The position numbers and the translations under genes were made by a program. The notes beneath the pieces are model-generated. The model saw only the letters and a list, made by a program, of their open reading frames with translations, was not told the origin of the DNA and did no database searches. From contig QFPO01000015.1 in assembly GCA_003241385.1 (NCBI GenBank), positions 8,228 through 72,227 of the forward strand: a stretch of DNA of 64,000 bases, given 5' to 3'. Below are positions 33,242-41,418 of the stretch, in pieces; the stretch's first letter is position 1; each line of letters begins with the position of its first letter. Origin of the DNA: Rhodanobacter denitrificans (GTDB lineage Bacteria; Pseudomonadota; Gammaproteobacteria; Xanthomonadales; Rhodanobacteraceae).

Positions 33242-35722
33242 TCAGAAGACGTCGTAGGCGTCGTTCTGGCGGTCGGCGTCGGGATCGGTCGAATGCACCT
33301 GGGTCGCCAGCCGCGAGACGTCCTCGCTGCGCAGCACCTCGAGGATCGCGTCGGGATCCGATGCCGAGGCCAGCGCGCCGGAGGCGCGGTCGACGCGCAC
33401 GGTCACGACGCCGGACGGCATGTCGAACGGTTGCTCGGGCACGTCCTGCAATGCGGTCCGCATGAAGTCGATCCAGACCGGCAGCGACACCTTGGCACCG
33501 AACTCGCCGCGTCCGAGCGAGCTGAAATCGTCGAAGCCGGTCCAGGCCGCCGCGACCACTTTCGCATTGAAGCCGACGAACCAGGCGTCGCGGTGTTCGT
33601 TGGTCGTGCCGGTCTTGCCGGCCAGATCCTGCCGCTTGAGCGAGAGCGCGGCCGAGCCGGTGCCGCGGCGGATCACGTCGCGCATCATCGAGGTCACCAG
33701 ATAGCCGTTGCGCGCGTCGATCGTGCGCGTCGCATGGCGCGGCGCGTCGGCAATCGGCGGCGGTGCGGCGTGCGCCGAACCGATCGGCGACAGCGCCGCG
33801 GCCGTCGCATCGGTGTTGGCCACGGGCGGCGCAGACGGCGGCGCGGCGACGGTCTGCTCGGCACAGTCGGCGCAGGCCACCGCCGGATTGGCGCGATAGA
33901 CCACAACGCCGTCGCGGTCGAGGATCTCGCTGACGAAGTAGGGCTGGACCAGGAAGCCGCCATTGGCGAAGACCGCATAGCCGCGTGCCATGTCCAGCGG
34001 CGCCACGGCGGCCGTGCCGAGCGCCATCGACAGGTTCTCCGGCAACTGCTCGGGCCTGAAGCCGAAACGCGTGAAGTACTCGCGCGCGTAGCGCACGCCA
34101 ATCGCGTCGAGCAGACGCACCGAGACCAGGTTGATCGAGCGCGTCAGCGCCTCGCGCAGGCGTACCGGGCCGCGGAAGCTGTCGTCGTCGTTCTTCGGCG
34201 TCCACAAGCCGTTCGGGCGCGACGGATCCGGGAACACCAGCGGCGCGTCGTTGACGACCGAAGCCGGATTGAAGCCCTGTTCGAACGCGGCCGAATAGAT
34301 GAACGGCTTGAAGCTCGAACCGGGCTGGCGCGCGCTCTGCGTGGCGCGGTTGAACTTGCTGCGCTGGAAGCTCAGGCCGCCGGTCAGCGCGAGGATCGCG
34401 CCGTCGTTCGGATCGAGCGCGACCAGTGCGCCCTGGACCTTCGGCAACTGCGAGAGCGCCCAGCCGTTCTCCTCGTCGGGTGCCAGGCGCACGATGTCGC
34501 CGGGGCTCAGCACCGCGTCGACCCGCTTGGGCGCCGCGCCGCGGCTGTTCTCGTTGACGTAGGGACGGGCCCAGGCGACCGCGTCGAGATTCAGTTCGAC
34601 GCTCTCGTCCTTGCCGAGATAGACGGTCGCCCGTTCGGCGTTCGAGGCGGTCACCAGACCCGGCGCGAGGCCGGCGATCGAACGGTAGCCGATCAAGTGC
34701 TGGTCCCATTCGGCCTTGCCCGAGCCCGCCTCGAGCTCGACGTGCGCCTCCGCGCCGCGCCAGCCGTGGCGGCGGTCGTAGGCGAACAGCGAATCGTGCA
34801 GGCCGCGGTTGGCGGCCTCCTGCGGCTGCGACTGCACCGTGGTGCGCACGCTGTAGCCGCCGGTCAGCGCGTCGTTGCCGAGCTGCTCGATCGCCTGCAG
34901 GCGGACCATCTCGGCCAGATACGGCGCCTCCAGCTCGATCGGCGGCTCGTGCGGATAGGACAGGTCCGGCTCGCGGTCGGCCGCCTCGTACGCGGCCTGG
35001 TCGATGAAGCGGTTGTCGAGCATCCGCTGCAGCACGTAGGTGCGCCGGATCAGCGCGCGCGGACGGTTCGCGATCGGATTGCCGGTCGACGGGAACTTCG
35101 GGATCGAGGCCAGCATCGCGCATTCGGCCAGCGTCAGCTGATCGAGCGTCTTGCCGTAATAGAACTCCGCCGCCGCGGCGACGCCGTAGGCGCGATTGCC
35201 GAAGAAACTCTTGTTGAGATAAAGGCCGAGGATCTCGTCCTTCTCGAGCGCGTTCTCGATCCGGATCGCCAGGAACATCTCGGAGATCTTGCGCGTGAAG
35301 CTGACCTCGGAACTCAGGAAGAAATTGCGTGCGACCTGCTGGGTGATCGTCGAGCCGCCCGGCACGTGCTTGCTGCCGGTCGTGATCATCAGCCAGACCG
35401 CGCGCGTGATGCCGCCGAAATCGATGCCGCGGTGCCGGTAGAAGTCCGCGTCCTCGGCGGCGACGAAGGCCTGCTTGAGCTGCTCGGGGACTTCCTCGAT
35501 CCGCGCCGGAATGCGCCGGGTCTCGCCGAACGTCGCGATCAGGCGCCCGTCGGCCGAATAGACCCGTAGCGGCACCTGCAGGCGGACGTCGCGCAGGGTC
35601 TCCACGGACGGCAGCCGGGGGGCGATCAGCCAATACGTGACGCCGATCGCCAGGGCGCCGAACAAGGCTCCAGTCAACGCGAGGTAGATGCCGTAACGGA
35701 GCAGACGGTAAAGGATTTTCAT
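33242..35722 (-). CDS. ponA: Penicillin-binding protein 1A (bifunctional peptidoglycan synthase)
   Basis: This class A PBP polymerises and cross-links peptidoglycan at the inner membrane. The 826-residue chain has one N-terminal membrane segment (about residues 10-32), a GT51 glycosyltransferase domain with the catalytic Glu90 in EDADFYRHRG and GGSTITQQVARNFFL, and a transpeptidase domain with Ser469 and Lys472 in PGSSFKPF, the SIN motif near 530 and KTGTT starting at Lys703. An OB-like insert lies between the two, as in family members. It diverges from the pilM operon, the usual ponA/pilMNOPQ arrangement in gammaproteobacteria. Confidence 0.97.
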   Translation of the reverse strand: MKILYRLLRYGIYLALTGALFGALAIGVTYWLIAPRLPSVETLRDVRLQVPLRVYSADGRLIATFGETRRIPARIEEVPEQLKQAFVAAEDADFYRHRGIDFGGITRAVWLMITTGSKHVPGGSTITQQVARNFFLSSEVSFTRKISEMFLAIRIENALEKDEILGLYLNKSFFGNRAYGVAAAAEFYYGKTLDQLTLAECAMLASIPKFPSTGNPIANRPRALIRRTYVLQRMLDNRFIDQAAYEAADREPDLSYPHEPPIELEAPYLAEMVRLQAIEQLGNDALTGGYSVRTTVQSQPQEAANRGLHDSLFAYDRRHGWRGAEAHVELEAGSGKAEWDQHLIGYRSIAGLAPGLVTASNAERATVYLGKDESVELNLDAVAWARPYVNENSRGAAPKRVDAVLSPGDIVRLAPDEENGWALSQLPKVQGALVALDPNDGAILALTGGLSFQRSKFNRATQSARQPGSSFKPFIYSAAFEQGFNPASVVNDAPLVFPDPSRPNGLWTPKNDDDSFRGPVRLREALTRSINLVSVRLLDAIGVRYAREYFTRFGFRPEQLPENLSMALGTAAVAPLDMARGYAVFANGGFLVQPYFVSEILDRDGVVVYRANPAVACADCAEQTVAAPPSAPPVANTDATAAALSPIGSAHAAPPPIADAPRHATRTIDARNGYLVTSMMRDVIRRGTGSAALSLKRQDLAGKTGTTNEHRDAWFVGFNAKVVAAAWTGFDDFSSLGRGEFGAKVSLPVWIDFMRTALQDVPEQPFDMPSGVVTVRVDRASGALASASDPDAILEVLRSEDVSRLATQVHSTDPDADRQNDAYDVF

Positions 35723-35884
35723 TCCAGAAACATATAGATGTGAAGCCAGTCAAGGTTGCCGGCTCGGCAAACGGAGTATAGATCCTCGCCCCCGGCGCCG
35801 ACAGGCGGGCGGCCTCCGGGAATCGCCGACGCCGGCAAATCGGCCCTGAACTGCCACGGAATCGACGGTTTCGTTAAGTGATGG

Positions 35885-35913
35885 TTGCCAATTTGTAAGA
35901 GCTCCGATTTAAT
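35885..35913 (+). promoter_or_regulatory. Probable sigma70 promoter of the pilM operon
   Basis: TTGCCA (35885-35890), a 17-nt spacer and TTTAAT (35908-35913) match consensus with one mismatch per box. The local sequence is clearly AT-richer than its surroundings. The expected start is near 35920, about 40 nt before the pilM GTG. Confidence 0.6.
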
Positions 35914-35961
35914 GTAGAGGCGCATCTTTCGCTCGTAAGGGCGCGTAGGAAGGGGAAAAGC

Positions 35962-37019
35962 GTGGGCTTGTTCACTGCGAAGACACCGGCCCTGATCGGT
36001 GTGGACATCAGTTCGACCGCGGTCAAGTTGTTGCAGTTGGGGCAGGTGGGGGGGCGCTATCGCGTGGAACACTACGCGGTCGAGCCGTTGCCGCCCAACG
36101 CCGTCGTCGAGAAGAACATCGTCGAGGTCGAGGCCGTCGGCGAGGCCTTGCGCCGCGCGCTGAACCGGTCGGGCGCCAAGACCCGCGCCGCCGCCGCCGC
36201 CGTCGCCGGTTCGGCCGTGATCACCAAGATCATCCCGATGCCGGCCGATCTGAGCGAAGACGACATGGAGGCGCAGATCCAGGTCGAGGCCAATCAGTAC
36301 ATCCCGTATCCGATCGAGGAAGTCAGCCTCGATTTCGAGGTGGTCGGTCCGGTCAAGGACAACCCGGACATGGTCAACGTGCTGCTGGCCGCCTCGCGCA
36401 CCGAGAACGTCGACCTGCGCGTGGCCGCGCTCGATCTGGGTGGCCTCGGCGCCAAGGTCATGGACGTGGAGGCGTTCGCGATGGAGAACGCGTTCCGCCT
36501 GATCACCGACCAGCTCTCGGTGTCCAAGGACGCCGTCGTCGCGGTCGTCGACGTCGGTGCGACGATGACCACGCTGATGTGCTGCGCAACCAGCGCACGA
36601 TCTACTCGCGCGAGCAGGTCTTCGGCGGCAAGCAGCTGACCGACGAGGTCATGCGCCGCTACGGCTTGTCCTACGAGGAGGCCGGCCTCGCCAAGCGCCA
36701 GGGCGGCCTGCCCGAATCCTACGAAGTCGAGGTGCTCGAGCCGTTCAAGGAGGCGATGGTCCAGCAGATCAGCCGCCTGCTGCAGTTCTTCTTCGCCGGC
36801 AGCGAGTACAGCCGCGTCGACCAGGTCGTGCTGGCCGGCGGCTGCGCGGCGATCGCCGGCGTCTCGGATCTGATCGAGGAGCAGCTCGGCGTGCCGTGCG
36901 TGGTCGCCAACCCGCTGTCGAACATGGCGCTGTCCAACCGCGTGCAGGCACAGGCGCTGGCCCAGGACGCGCCCGCCCTGATGATCGCTTGCGGCCTCGC
37001 GCTGAGGAGCTTCGACTGA
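35962..37019 (+). pseudogene. pilM: pilM, type IV pilus inner-membrane platform protein, interrupted by a frameshift
   Basis: PilM is the actin-like cytosolic protein that links PilN to the pilus motor. The first frame (GTG at 35962, AGGAAGGGG ribosome-binding site) reads normally from MGLFTAKTPALIGVDISSTAVK to DVGATMTTL, then runs into unrelated sequence and stops at 36639. The rest (NQRTIYSREQVFGGKQLTDE to LALRSFD) continues in the next frame to 37019. Reading CTGATGTGCTG at 36574-36584 as CTG-AAT-GTG-CTG restores the family sequence, so one A appears to be missing near 36577. This is either a real mutation abolishing PilM or a sequencing/assembly error. The downstream pil genes are intact. 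Confidence 0.85.
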
Positions 37020-37807
37020 TGGCAAAGATCAACCTCCTCCCGTGGCGTGCGGAACGGCGCAAGCAGCGCGAGCGCGAGTTCTACGTGCTGCTCGGCGCGA
37101 CCGCCGTGGCCGGCGTGCTGGCGGTGCTGCTCGGCTACCTGATGATGGGCGCCAAGATCGACAACCAGAACGCGCGCAACGCGCGGCTGACCGCCGAGAT
37201 CAAGAAGCTCGACGAGCAGATCAAGGAGATCGAGGAGCTCGACCGTACGCGCTCGCGGCTGCTGACGCGCAAGAACGCGATCGAGCAGCTGCAGGCCAAC
37301 CGCTCGCAGATGGTCCATCTGTTCGACGAGATCGTGAAGACGATTCCCGACGGCACGCGCCTGACCGGACTCAAGCAGTCCGGCGACATGCTGACGCTCG
37401 AGGGCAATGCCGAATCGAACGCACGCGTCGCCAGCTACATGCGCAACATCGACAAGTCGCCGTGGATGGGACGCAGCGATCTCAAGAAGATCGAGAACAA
37501 GGCCGGTACCAAGGACATCCTCGACGTGCGGCTTCCGAACGTGTTCTCGCTCAGCGTCAAGCTGCTCAAGGTCGGCGATCAGAAGCCCGAAGACGGTGGC
37601 GGTGATGCGCCGACCGCAGATGCCGCGGCGACGCAGCCGGCCGGGGCGCAGCCGCGCGCGCCGCTCGGCACGCAGCTCGAGACCGCCGCCGGCCAGCTGA
37701 TCGACGCCAACGCCAAGGCATCGGCCGCGCCGGCCGGCGCGGCTGCCAAGGCCAAGGAGACCGCAACCGATGCGAGCAAGGCGGCCGGGAAGGAGGGCGG
37801 ACAGTGA
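37019..37807 (+). CDS. pilN: Type IV pilus inner-membrane protein PilN
   Basis: PilN binds PilM through its conserved cytosolic N-terminus and dimerises with PilO in the periplasm. The INLLPWR motif is at residues 4-10. One membrane segment follows (VLLGATAVAGVLAVLLGYLMM, about 24-44), then a coiled coil (ARLTAEIKKLDEQIKEIEELD) and a ferredoxin-like periplasmic domain. At 262 residues it is longer than usual because of an Ala/Thr/Lys-rich C-terminal tail after about residue 190. The ATG overlaps the pilM stop by 1 nt. Confidence 0.95.
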   Translation: MAKINLLPWRAERRKQREREFYVLLGATAVAGVLAVLLGYLMMGAKIDNQNARNARLTAEIKKLDEQIKEIEELDRTRSRLLTRKNAIEQLQANRSQMVHLFDEIVKTIPDGTRLTGLKQSGDMLTLEGNAESNARVASYMRNIDKSPWMGRSDLKKIENKAGTKDILDVRLPNVFSLSVKLLKVGDQKPEDGGGDAPTADAAATQPAGAQPRAPLGTQLETAAGQLIDANAKASAAPAGAAAKAKETATDASKAAGKEGGQ

Positions 37808-38526
37808 GCATCATCGACGACATCCGCAACCTCGACCGGCAGAACGTCGGCGGCTGGCCCAAGTCGGTCAAGACACTGTTCGCGGTGCTGCTGATCGTGC
37901 TGATCGTGCTCGGCGGCTGGTGGTTCCTGATCCGCCCGCAGCAGGAAGAGCTCGATCGCCTGGTCAGCAAGGAAGGCACGCTCAAGGCCGATTTCTCGAA
38001 GAAGCAGTCGCGCGTGGTCAATCTGCCGGCGCTGCGCAAGCAGCTCGAGGACATGAACGAGATCCTGCGCCAGATGCTGCGCCAGCTGCCGAGCAAGACC
38101 GACATGCCGGACCTGCTGGTCGACATCTCGCAGACCGCGCTGGCCGCCGGCATCGAAACCGAGCTGTTCCAGCCCGGCGGCGAGAAGATCCTGACCGAGG
38201 ACTTCTATGCCGAGAAGCCGATCCAGCTGAAGATGGTCGGCAGCTACCACCAGTTCGGCACCTTCATCAGCGGCGTCGCCTCGTTGCCGCGTGTGGTCAT
38301 CCTGACTCTGCACGACGTCTCGCTGAAGCCGGCCGAACGCGGCGCCGGGCAGCCGGCGCGGCCCGGCAACCTGCTGGTGCTCGAAGGCACCGTCAAGACC
38401 TACCGCTACGTCGACGACGACGAGGCGGCCGCGATCAACCAGGCCGAAGCGGCCAAGGCCGCCGCTGCCGGCGGCCGCAAGGCGCCGCCGCCCAAGCCCG
38501 CGCCGAAGCCGGCGGGAGGGAAGTGA
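37804..38526 (+). CDS. pilO: Type IV pilus inner-membrane protein PilO
   Basis: PilO forms the alignment subcomplex with PilN and PilP between the motor and the secretin. The 240-residue protein has one membrane segment (about residues 25-42), a coiled coil, and a ferredoxin-like domain (KMVGSYHQFGTFISGVASLPRVV). It ends in a Pro/Lys/Ala tail. Translation starts at a GTG overlapping the pilN stop (GTGA). Confidence 0.95.
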   Translation: MSIIDDIRNLDRQNVGGWPKSVKTLFAVLLIVLIVLGGWWFLIRPQQEELDRLVSKEGTLKADFSKKQSRVVNLPALRKQLEDMNEILRQMLRQLPSKTDMPDLLVDISQTALAAGIETELFQPGGEKILTEDFYAEKPIQLKMVGSYHQFGTFISGVASLPRVVILTLHDVSLKPAERGAGQPARPGNLLVLEGTVKTYRYVDDDEAAAINQAEAAKAAAAGGRKAPPPKPAPKPAGGK

Positions 38527-38527
38527 G

Positions 38528-39064
38528 ATGAGCCGTTTCGTATCTCAGCTCGTCCGTCCGGCCGCGCTCGCGTCGCTGCTGCTCGTGCTGGCCGGCTGCG
38601 GCGGCGGTCAGGGCGACCTCGACCAGTGGCTGGCGCAGGAAAAGGCCAAGAAGGGCGGCCCGCTCGATCCGCTGCCGGTCATCAAGACGTTCGAGACATT
38701 CGAGTACAAGGCGCAGGATCTGCGCGATCCGTTCGGCGCGAGCCGGCAGGAACAGGAAGAGATGGCGGCGGCCGATGCCGGTCCGCGTCCCGACCAGAAC
38801 CGCCAGAAGGAAGAGCTGGAACGCTATCCGCTGGACGGCTTGAAGATGATGGGAACGCTCGGAACCGGCGCGAACATGGAAGGCCTGGTGAAGGATCCGG
38901 ACGGCATCATCCATCGCGTCCGGCCCGGCAATTACCTGGGGCAGAACTACGGCCGCATCACGTCGATGAGCGAGGGTCAGATCGACCTCGTCGAGCTGGT
39001 GCCGAACGGCGTGGGCGGATGGATGGAACGTCCGGCATCGATGGCGCTGACCGATACGAAGTGA
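38528..39064 (+). CDS. pilP: Type IV pilus lipoprotein PilP
   Basis: PilP is an inner-membrane lipoprotein that joins PilN/PilO to the PilQ secretin. The 178-residue precursor has a lipobox with Cys24 (LVLAGC). The beta-sandwich HR domain follows (YPLDGLKMMGTLG, then VRPGNYLGQNYGRI). It starts 1 nt after the pilO stop. Confidence 0.95.
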   Translation: MSRFVSQLVRPAALASLLLVLAGCGGGQGDLDQWLAQEKAKKGGPLDPLPVIKTFETFEYKAQDLRDPFGASRQEQEEMAAADAGPRPDQNRQKEELERYPLDGLKMMGTLGTGANMEGLVKDPDGIIHRVRPGNYLGQNYGRITSMSEGQIDLVELVPNGVGGWMERPASMALTDTK

Positions 39065-39086
39065 CCGACCCGTTGGGGGTAATGCA

Positions 39087-41345
39087 ATGATCAATGCACA
39101 CATCATGAGCCCGGAGCGTGGATCGGGATTGCGCAGACTTCGTGCGCGGCTGTTCTGGATCGCTGCGGTGCTCGGCGTGACGTCGGCGGCCGCTCAGGCG
39201 CAGAACACGCTCGAGGCGATCGACTACACGGCGCTGCCGGGCGGCAAGGTCGAGATCACGCTGAAGTTCGCCGAACCGGTGACCGATCCGCGCGCGTTCA
39301 CGACCGAGACGCCGCCGACGATCGCGCTGGATCTGCCCGATACGCGTAACGGCCTGACCAAGCGCCGCGTCGAGATCGGTACCGGCGCGACCGCGGGTGT
39401 GTCGGCCGTCGAGGCCGGCGGCCGCACGCGCGTCGTCGTCGACCTCTACCGGACGGCGACCTACACGACGCGGATCAACGGCAATGCCCTGGTCGTCGCC
39501 GTCAACAACGGCGCCGTCGGCGCGACCGGTGTCGCCGCGACGACCGCGATGGTCGACCCGACCAAGGCATCCTCGGCCCAGCAGGGCGTGGAGCTGACCA
39601 ACGTCGACTTCCGCCGCGGCAAGACCGGCGAAGGCCGCCTGATCGTCAGTTTCTCGCAGCCGGGCGTATCGGCCGATCTGAAGCGCGAGGGCGACCGCAT
39701 CGTGCTCAACATCGCCAACGTCAAGCTCGGCGCGAACCAGGCGCAGCGTCTGGACGTGCTCGATTTCGCGACGCCGGTGCAGTCGATCGAGACGCGCTCG
39801 CGCGGCAACGGTGTGCGCATGGAGATTCTCGCGACGCAGCCGTACGAGCAGATGGCCTACCAGACCGGCACCGAGTACATCGTCGAGGTCGCACCCAAGC
39901 GCGAGGACCCGCAGGGCAAGGGCCGCAACAGCGAGCCGAACTACTCCGGCGAACGCGTGACGTTCAATTTCCAGGACATCCCGGCGCGCTCGGTGCTGAA
40001 CCTGCTGGCCGAAGTCTCGCAGGTCAACATCGTCGTCGCCGATACCGTGCAGGGCAACGTCACGCTGCGTCTGATCAACGTGCCGTGGGACCAGGCGCTC
40101 GACCTCGTGCTGCAGGCCAAGGGTCTGGACAAGCGCCTGCAGGGCAACGTGATCTGGGTCGGTCCGCAGGAGGAGATCGCCAAGCGCGAGCAGGCCCTCG
40201 CCGACGCGCGGCTCAAGCGCGAGGAGCAGGACGAGCTGATCTCCGACTACATTCCGGTCAACTACGGCAAGGCCAAGGACATCGCCGAGCTGCTGACCAA
40301 GGATACGCAGGGTGCGCAGGGTGGGGGCGGCGGTGCAGCCGGTGGGGGTGGCGGCAAGCAGCGCGGCTTCCTGTCGGTGCGCGGCTCGGTGACCTACGAC
40401 GAGCGCACCAATACGCTGCTGGTCAGCGACATTCCGCTCAAGGTGCAGGAAATCCGCCAGCTGGTCGCCGTGCTCGACCGGCCGGTGCAGCAGGTTCTGA
40501 TCGAGTCGCGCATCGTGATCGCGACCGACAGCTTCGCCCGCGAGCTCGGTGCCCGCTTCGGCATCAGCGGCGGCTACGAGGACAATCACGGCAACGTGAT
40601 CACGACTGCCGGTACGGCGTCGGCGACCAACCGCATGAACAACCTCGCACTGATCAATCGCCTCAATGGCGGTCGCGGACTGCCGGTCGTCGCGCCAGCG
40701 CCGGCCCCCGGCGGCATCTCGGTGCCGCCGCTCAACGAGCGGCTCAACGTCAACCTGCCGGCGACGACCCCGGCCGGCAGCTTCGGCCTGGCGATTCTCG
40801 GCGCCGACTACCTGCTCGATCTGGAGCTCTCGGCCGCGCAGACCGAGGGCCGCGGCGAAGTCGTCTCGAGCCCGCGCGTGGTCACCGCCAACCAGAAGGA
40901 AGCGCTGATCAAGCAGGGCCAGGAAGTGGGTTACGTGACCTACCAGAACTCGGGTGCCGGCGGCGTCGGCACCGCGACCGTGCAGTTCAAGGAGGCTGTG
41001 CTGGAGCTGCGCGTGACGCCGACGATCACCGCCGACGACCGCGTCTATCTGAATCTCAACGTCAAGAAGGATGCGATCGCCGGCTACATCGACGTGCCCG
41101 GCGGCGGATCGGTCCCGCAGCTCGACAAGCGCGAGATGAACACCGGCGTCCTCGTCGACAACGGCCAGACCGTCGTGCTCGGCGGCGTCTACGAGGTCGA
41201 GAAGCGCGACGACCTGACCAAGGTGCCGCTGCTCGGCGACGTGCCGATCCTCGGCAACCTGTTCCGCAGGACCGGTCGCACCGATACCAAGGCCGAGCTG
41301 CTGATCTTCGTGACACCGAAGATCCTCAACGACAGCCTGAAATGA
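39087..41345 (+). CDS. pilQ: Type IV pilus secretin PilQ
   Basis: PilQ forms the outer-membrane gate through which the pilus leaves. The 752-residue precursor has a signal peptide (to AAAQAQ, about residue 38), two AMIN peptidoglycan-binding domains (about 42-110 and 165-240), an STN/N0 domain (VTFNFQDIPARSVLNLLAEVS), an N1 domain, and the secretin core ending in VPLLGDVPILGNLF. A Gly-rich insert (about residues 410-427) interrupts the region before the core. It lies 22 nt after pilP. The aroK-aroB pair that commonly follows pilQ is absent here. Confidence 0.97.
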   Translation: MINAHIMSPERGSGLRRLRARLFWIAAVLGVTSAAAQAQNTLEAIDYTALPGGKVEITLKFAEPVTDPRAFTTETPPTIALDLPDTRNGLTKRRVEIGTGATAGVSAVEAGGRTRVVVDLYRTATYTTRINGNALVVAVNNGAVGATGVAATTAMVDPTKASSAQQGVELTNVDFRRGKTGEGRLIVSFSQPGVSADLKREGDRIVLNIANVKLGANQAQRLDVLDFATPVQSIETRSRGNGVRMEILATQPYEQMAYQTGTEYIVEVAPKREDPQGKGRNSEPNYSGERVTFNFQDIPARSVLNLLAEVSQVNIVVADTVQGNVTLRLINVPWDQALDLVLQAKGLDKRLQGNVIWVGPQEEIAKREQALADARLKREEQDELISDYIPVNYGKAKDIAELLTKDTQGAQGGGGGAAGGGGGKQRGFLSVRGSVTYDERTNTLLVSDIPLKVQEIRQLVAVLDRPVQQVLIESRIVIATDSFARELGARFGISGGYEDNHGNVITTAGTASATNRMNNLALINRLNGGRGLPVVAPAPAPGGISVPPLNERLNVNLPATTPAGSFGLAILGADYLLDLELSAAQTEGRGEVVSSPRVVTANQKEALIKQGQEVGYVTYQNSGAGGVGTATVQFKEAVLELRVTPTITADDRVYLNLNVKKDAIAGYIDVPGGGSVPQLDKREMNTGVLVDNGQTVVLGGVYEVEKRDDLTKVPLLGDVPILGNLFRRTGRTDTKAELLIFVTPKILNDSLK

Positions 41346-41418
41346 CACAGACCCATGGCGGCCGGGCGTGGCCGCCGCTCGCATCTGGCAACTGATTGAA
41401 ACGCGATTTCGGAGAACG

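Noticed and set aside
35962..36639. Treating the first pilM frame as a complete short gene
   Set aside because: The last residues after DVGATMTTL are unlike PilM, and the true continuation is present in the next frame without a gap.
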